DNA of 56,935 bases from Halomarina oriensis (GTDB lineage Archaea > Halobacteriota > Halobacteria > Halobacteriales > Haloarculaceae). The stretch spans positions 1 to 56,935 of the forward strand of contig NZ_WSZK01000024.1 of the NCBI RefSeq assembly GCF_009791395.1, in the 5' to 3' direction. The position numbers were made by a program, and so were the translations under genes. The notes below the pieces were generated by a model, which was not told the origin of the DNA, searched no databases, and was given only the letters and a program-made list of their open reading frames with translations. Below, one piece after another: positions 55,088 to 56,935 of this stretch (positions within the stretch are counted from its first letter, which is position 1; the number at the start of each line of letters is the position of its first letter).

Positions 55088-55693
55088 ATGACCAGCCACG
55101 TATACAGCCTTCACTCGACGCTCGAACTGCCACTCGAAGACGTACACGACTTCTTCGAGGACCCAGACCTGCCCGCTGAAATCGCCGACGTCGAGATTAC
55201 TCGACGGAACAACACGCTCATCGTCAGCGCCGTCGCTGCCGAGGACAACATCAGCAAGTACACACCCACCGCACAGCTCAAAGCCAGCGTCACGGAGAAC
55301 CGCATCTACCTCGACGAGGAGGAAGAGGAGGAGGACTCCGGGCCGTTCAGTTCCGGCCCCTCCGGCGGCCCCCAGTGGGGGGCGTTCGGCCAGCAAGAAG
55401 AGGAGATGGAGCGCCCATCCGAACTCGTCGAGTACGCCTGCTTCAAAGGTGACCGCGAGACGGTGCTCCAGAACACCGCGCTCCAGTACCCGATGTTCGA
55501 GGTGCTCTGTGCGCTCGCGCTCGAATGTGAGAAAGGCGCGTTGACGGCCATCACGGCCCACGACGACGAACTCCAGGCGACACGCATCGTCGACGGCGAG
55601 GAACGCGCTGCCCGCCTCGAAGTCGTCGAGGACCCGCGAGAGAACGGTGCTGGCAACGGCATCAACTGGCGGGACAACAAGTTCATCAGCTGA
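55088..55693 (+). CDS. Conserved haloarchaeal protein with acidic loop
   Basis: A 201-residue protein of unknown function. The N-terminal half (residues 1-75, MTSHVYSLHSTLELPLEDVH, then FFEDPDLPAEIADVEIT) looks like a small alpha/beta domain; an insert with a run of Glu/Asp and Gly/Ser/Pro (about 78-112) separates it from a C-terminal domain (SELVEYACFKGDRETVLQNT, FEVLCALALECEKGALTAIT). I recall haloarchaeal homologues only as hypothetical proteins. Its strong promoter region and leader suggest high or regulated expression. It is followed by the PP-loop gene on the same strand, with a separate promoter. Confidence 0.78.
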   Translation: MTSHVYSLHSTLELPLEDVHDFFEDPDLPAEIADVEITRRNNTLIVSAVAAEDNISKYTPTAQLKASVTENRIYLDEEEEEEDSGPFSSGPSGGPQWGAFGQQEEEMERPSELVEYACFKGDRETVLQNTALQYPMFEVLCALALECEKGALTAITAHDDELQATRIVDGEERAARLEVVEDPRENGAGNGINWRDNKFIS

Positions 55694-55820
55694 ACACGGT
55701 TCCTTCTTCGAGCGCACCCGCCTCCGACCGGAGAGCTCCACACCGAGACGGGTGCTACTCCCCCACAGATGCCTCGCAGTGGCTGCGAAACTGTCGCGCG
55801 GGCTGTCGGAGGCCACAAGC

Positions 55821-55850
55821 CCTTTTACGGAAGTAATAATATGTAATTAC
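55821..55850 (+). promoter_or_regulatory. Promoter and A+T-rich inverted repeat before the PP-loop gene
   Basis: CCTTTTACGG (55821-55830) is TATA-like and 24-33 nt from the ATG at 55854. GTAAT (55833-55837) and ATTAC (55846-55850) bound an A+T-rich segment between it and the start codon, an operator-like placement. Confidence 0.5.
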
Positions 55851-55853
55851 GAG

Positions 55854-56822
55854 ATGGCAGACGACTTCCCCGACTATCTGGACGTCGACTACAGCGACGG
55901 CGAAGGCGAGTCCCCCGAGGACTACCCGACGCTCGAAGACAAGATCGAGAAGGCCATCGATGTGACGCGCATCGGCCTCGAGCAGTACGAGAACCCCGCC
56001 ATCATGTGGACCGGTGGGAAGGACTCGACGCTCACCCTCTACTTCGTCAAGGAGGTCGCCGAGCAGTTCGACATGGAGATGCCCCCGGCCATCTTCATCG
56101 ACCACTACCAGCACTTCGACGAACTCCACGACTTCGTCGACCACTGGGCCGAGGAGTGGGACCTCGACGTCGTCTACGCGCAGAACACGGACGTCGGCGA
56201 GTACGTCGAGGCCAACGGCCTCACGCCGGGCGACGACATCCCCATCGACGAACTCAACGAGCAGAACCAGCACCACGTGCGTAACCTGCTCGAGTACGAG
56301 GAAGACAGCTTCCCGTTCCTGCTCGACACCTACGTCGGCAACCACCTACTGAAGACCGTCGCGCTCAACAACGCGCTCGAAGAGTACGACGTCGACGGCA
56401 TCCTCTCGGGCATCCGCTGGGACGAACAGGAGGCCCGCGCCGACGAGACGTTCTTCTCGCCGCGCCACGACCCGGACGTCTACCCACCCCACGACCGCAT
56501 CCAGTCCATCCTCCAGTTCGACGAGGCCGCCGTCTGGGAGGCGTTCTGGAACTTCGTCGTCCCCGAGACGGTCGAGGGCTACCCCGCGGGTCACGTCCCA
56601 CAGGACTACGACGACCTGCCCAACGACCTCACCCACGAGGACATCCCCGTCTCACCGAAGTACTTCGCCGGCTTCCGCTCGCTGGGGAGTGAAGTGTCGA
56701 CCGACAAGTCCGCCGAGGAGCCCGCGTGGCTCCAGGACCTCGAAGGTACCACCGAGCGCGCGGGCCGCGCCCAGGACAAGGAGGACCTGATGGAGCGCCT
56801 GCGCGACCTCGGCTACATGTAA
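55854..56822 (+). CDS. PP-loop protein of the PAPS-reductase/CysD superfamily, cysteine-free
   Basis: A 322-residue protein with the ATP-binding PP-loop WTGGKDSTLTLYF (residues 52-64), followed by PAIFIDHYQHFDELHDFVD and the family block ILSGIRWDEQEARADE. These match the phosphoadenosine-phosphosulfate reductase/ATP-sulfurylase superfamily. However, I find no cysteine in the whole protein, so it cannot use the catalytic Cys of a PAPS reductase; an ATP-sulfurylase (CysD)-like or other adenylating activity is more consistent. The start MADDFPDYLDVDYSD at 55854 agrees with leaderless spacing from the promoter. Confidence 0.85.
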   Translation: MADDFPDYLDVDYSDGEGESPEDYPTLEDKIEKAIDVTRIGLEQYENPAIMWTGGKDSTLTLYFVKEVAEQFDMEMPPAIFIDHYQHFDELHDFVDHWAEEWDLDVVYAQNTDVGEYVEANGLTPGDDIPIDELNEQNQHHVRNLLEYEEDSFPFLLDTYVGNHLLKTVALNNALEEYDVDGILSGIRWDEQEARADETFFSPRHDPDVYPPHDRIQSILQFDEAAVWEAFWNFVVPETVEGYPAGHVPQDYDDLPNDLTHEDIPVSPKYFAGFRSLGSEVSTDKSAEEPAWLQDLEGTTERAGRAQDKEDLMERLRDLGYM

Positions 56823-56845
56823 CACGACCTTTTCGCTCCACGAGC

Positions 56846-56928
56846 CAGGGTGCGCAGCGACCCTGACAGGGTAAAAGCTCTCCCAGTGTCCGAAGGACCT
56901 GGGAGCCGTGAGACGCGAAGCGTCTCAC
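56846..56928. repeat. Three consecutive hairpins at the right edge
   Basis: Arms: CAGGGT/ACCCTG at 56846-56865; CTCCCAG/CTGGGAG at 56880-56905, with an inner GTCC/GGAC pair and a GAA loop; and GTGAGACGC/GCGTCTCAC at 56908-56928 with a GAA loop. They follow the PP-loop gene by 24 bp. The series could be a terminator, a REP-like element or part of a non-coding RNA that continues beyond the window. Confidence 0.6.
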
Positions 56929-56935
56929 AATGCGA

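Noticed and set aside
55854-56822. Reading the PP-loop gene as a PAPS reductase (cysH)
   Set aside because: No cysteine is present, so the catalytic mechanism is not possible.

Overview
The window is a gene-dense stretch of a haloarchaeal (class Halobacteria) chromosome. Evidence: roughly two-thirds G+C by eye, very acidic proteins, TATA-like boxes about 25-30 nt before start codons (leaderless style), Tat-type signal peptides, two Bat-type (HTH_10) regulators, a transcription factor B gene, two geranylgeranyl-reductase-family proteins and a fused gamma-alpha KorA. The genus cannot be read from the sequence. No rRNA, tRNA, CRISPR array, insertion sequence, integrase or replication origin was seen; codon use is uniform, so most of the window looks like core chromosome.

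Layout. 1-5.6 kb: 3' part of a TFB gene, an orphan m4C-type DNA methyltransferase (probably the haloarchaeal CTAG enzyme Zim), aroD, a small zinc-ribbon membrane protein, a PAC2-family protein, an RNA m5C methyltransferase and its PUA-like partner. 5.6-10.5 kb (minus): an M23 peptidase-like membrane protein, then the Bax1 nuclease and XPB helicase genes with a Bat-type regulator between them. 10.6-19.7 kb: the Hsp70 system (grpE, dnaK, dnaJ), with an enoyl-CoA hydratase-family gene, an M48-like protein lacking its zinc motif and a Rieske fusion protein between dnaK and dnaJ. 19.7-26.7 kb: a MazG-like protein, a truncated and a full AMP-binding protein, a Tat-exported protein, a GNAT acetyltransferase and a divergent DMT exporter/Lrp regulator pair. 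26.9-30.7 kb: methylmalonyl-CoA mutase large subunit and epimerase around an SSS symporter. 30.8-35.4 kb: an exported thermonuclease with extra domains, a NUDIX hydrolase, a nitronate monooxygenase-like enzyme and an FNR-type flavoprotein.

35.5-45.8 kb: korAB, a Tat-exported multicopper oxidase with a Met-rich tandem repeat, a GGR-family flavoprotein, a second Bat-type regulator, an aldo/keto reductase, and a membrane-protein gene broken by a run of eight C. 46-48.9 kb: cold-shock protein, hexapeptide acyltransferase, a GGR-family reductase divergent from a [2Fe-2S] ferredoxin. 48.9-53.3 kb: a Tat-exported GH26-like hydrolase, a membrane family-2 glycosyltransferase and a membrane-anchored NodB-like deacetylase, a set resembling bacterial exopolysaccharide loci. 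53.4-56.9 kb: thioredoxin-reductase-like protein, monothiol glutaredoxin, a conserved acidic protein, a PP-loop protein of the PAPS-reductase/CysD superfamily with no cysteine, and three consecutive hairpins at the window edge.

Best candidates for new biology: the exopolysaccharide-like cluster with an 11-bp motif shared by two of its promoters; the C8-tract frameshift; the nuclease flanked by two glutamine-amidotransferase-like domains; the Rieske fusion; the Met-rich oxidase; and the near absence of CTAG, with one of the few copies in the promoter of the predicted CTAG methylase. All functions are inferred from motifs read by eye; no database search was run.
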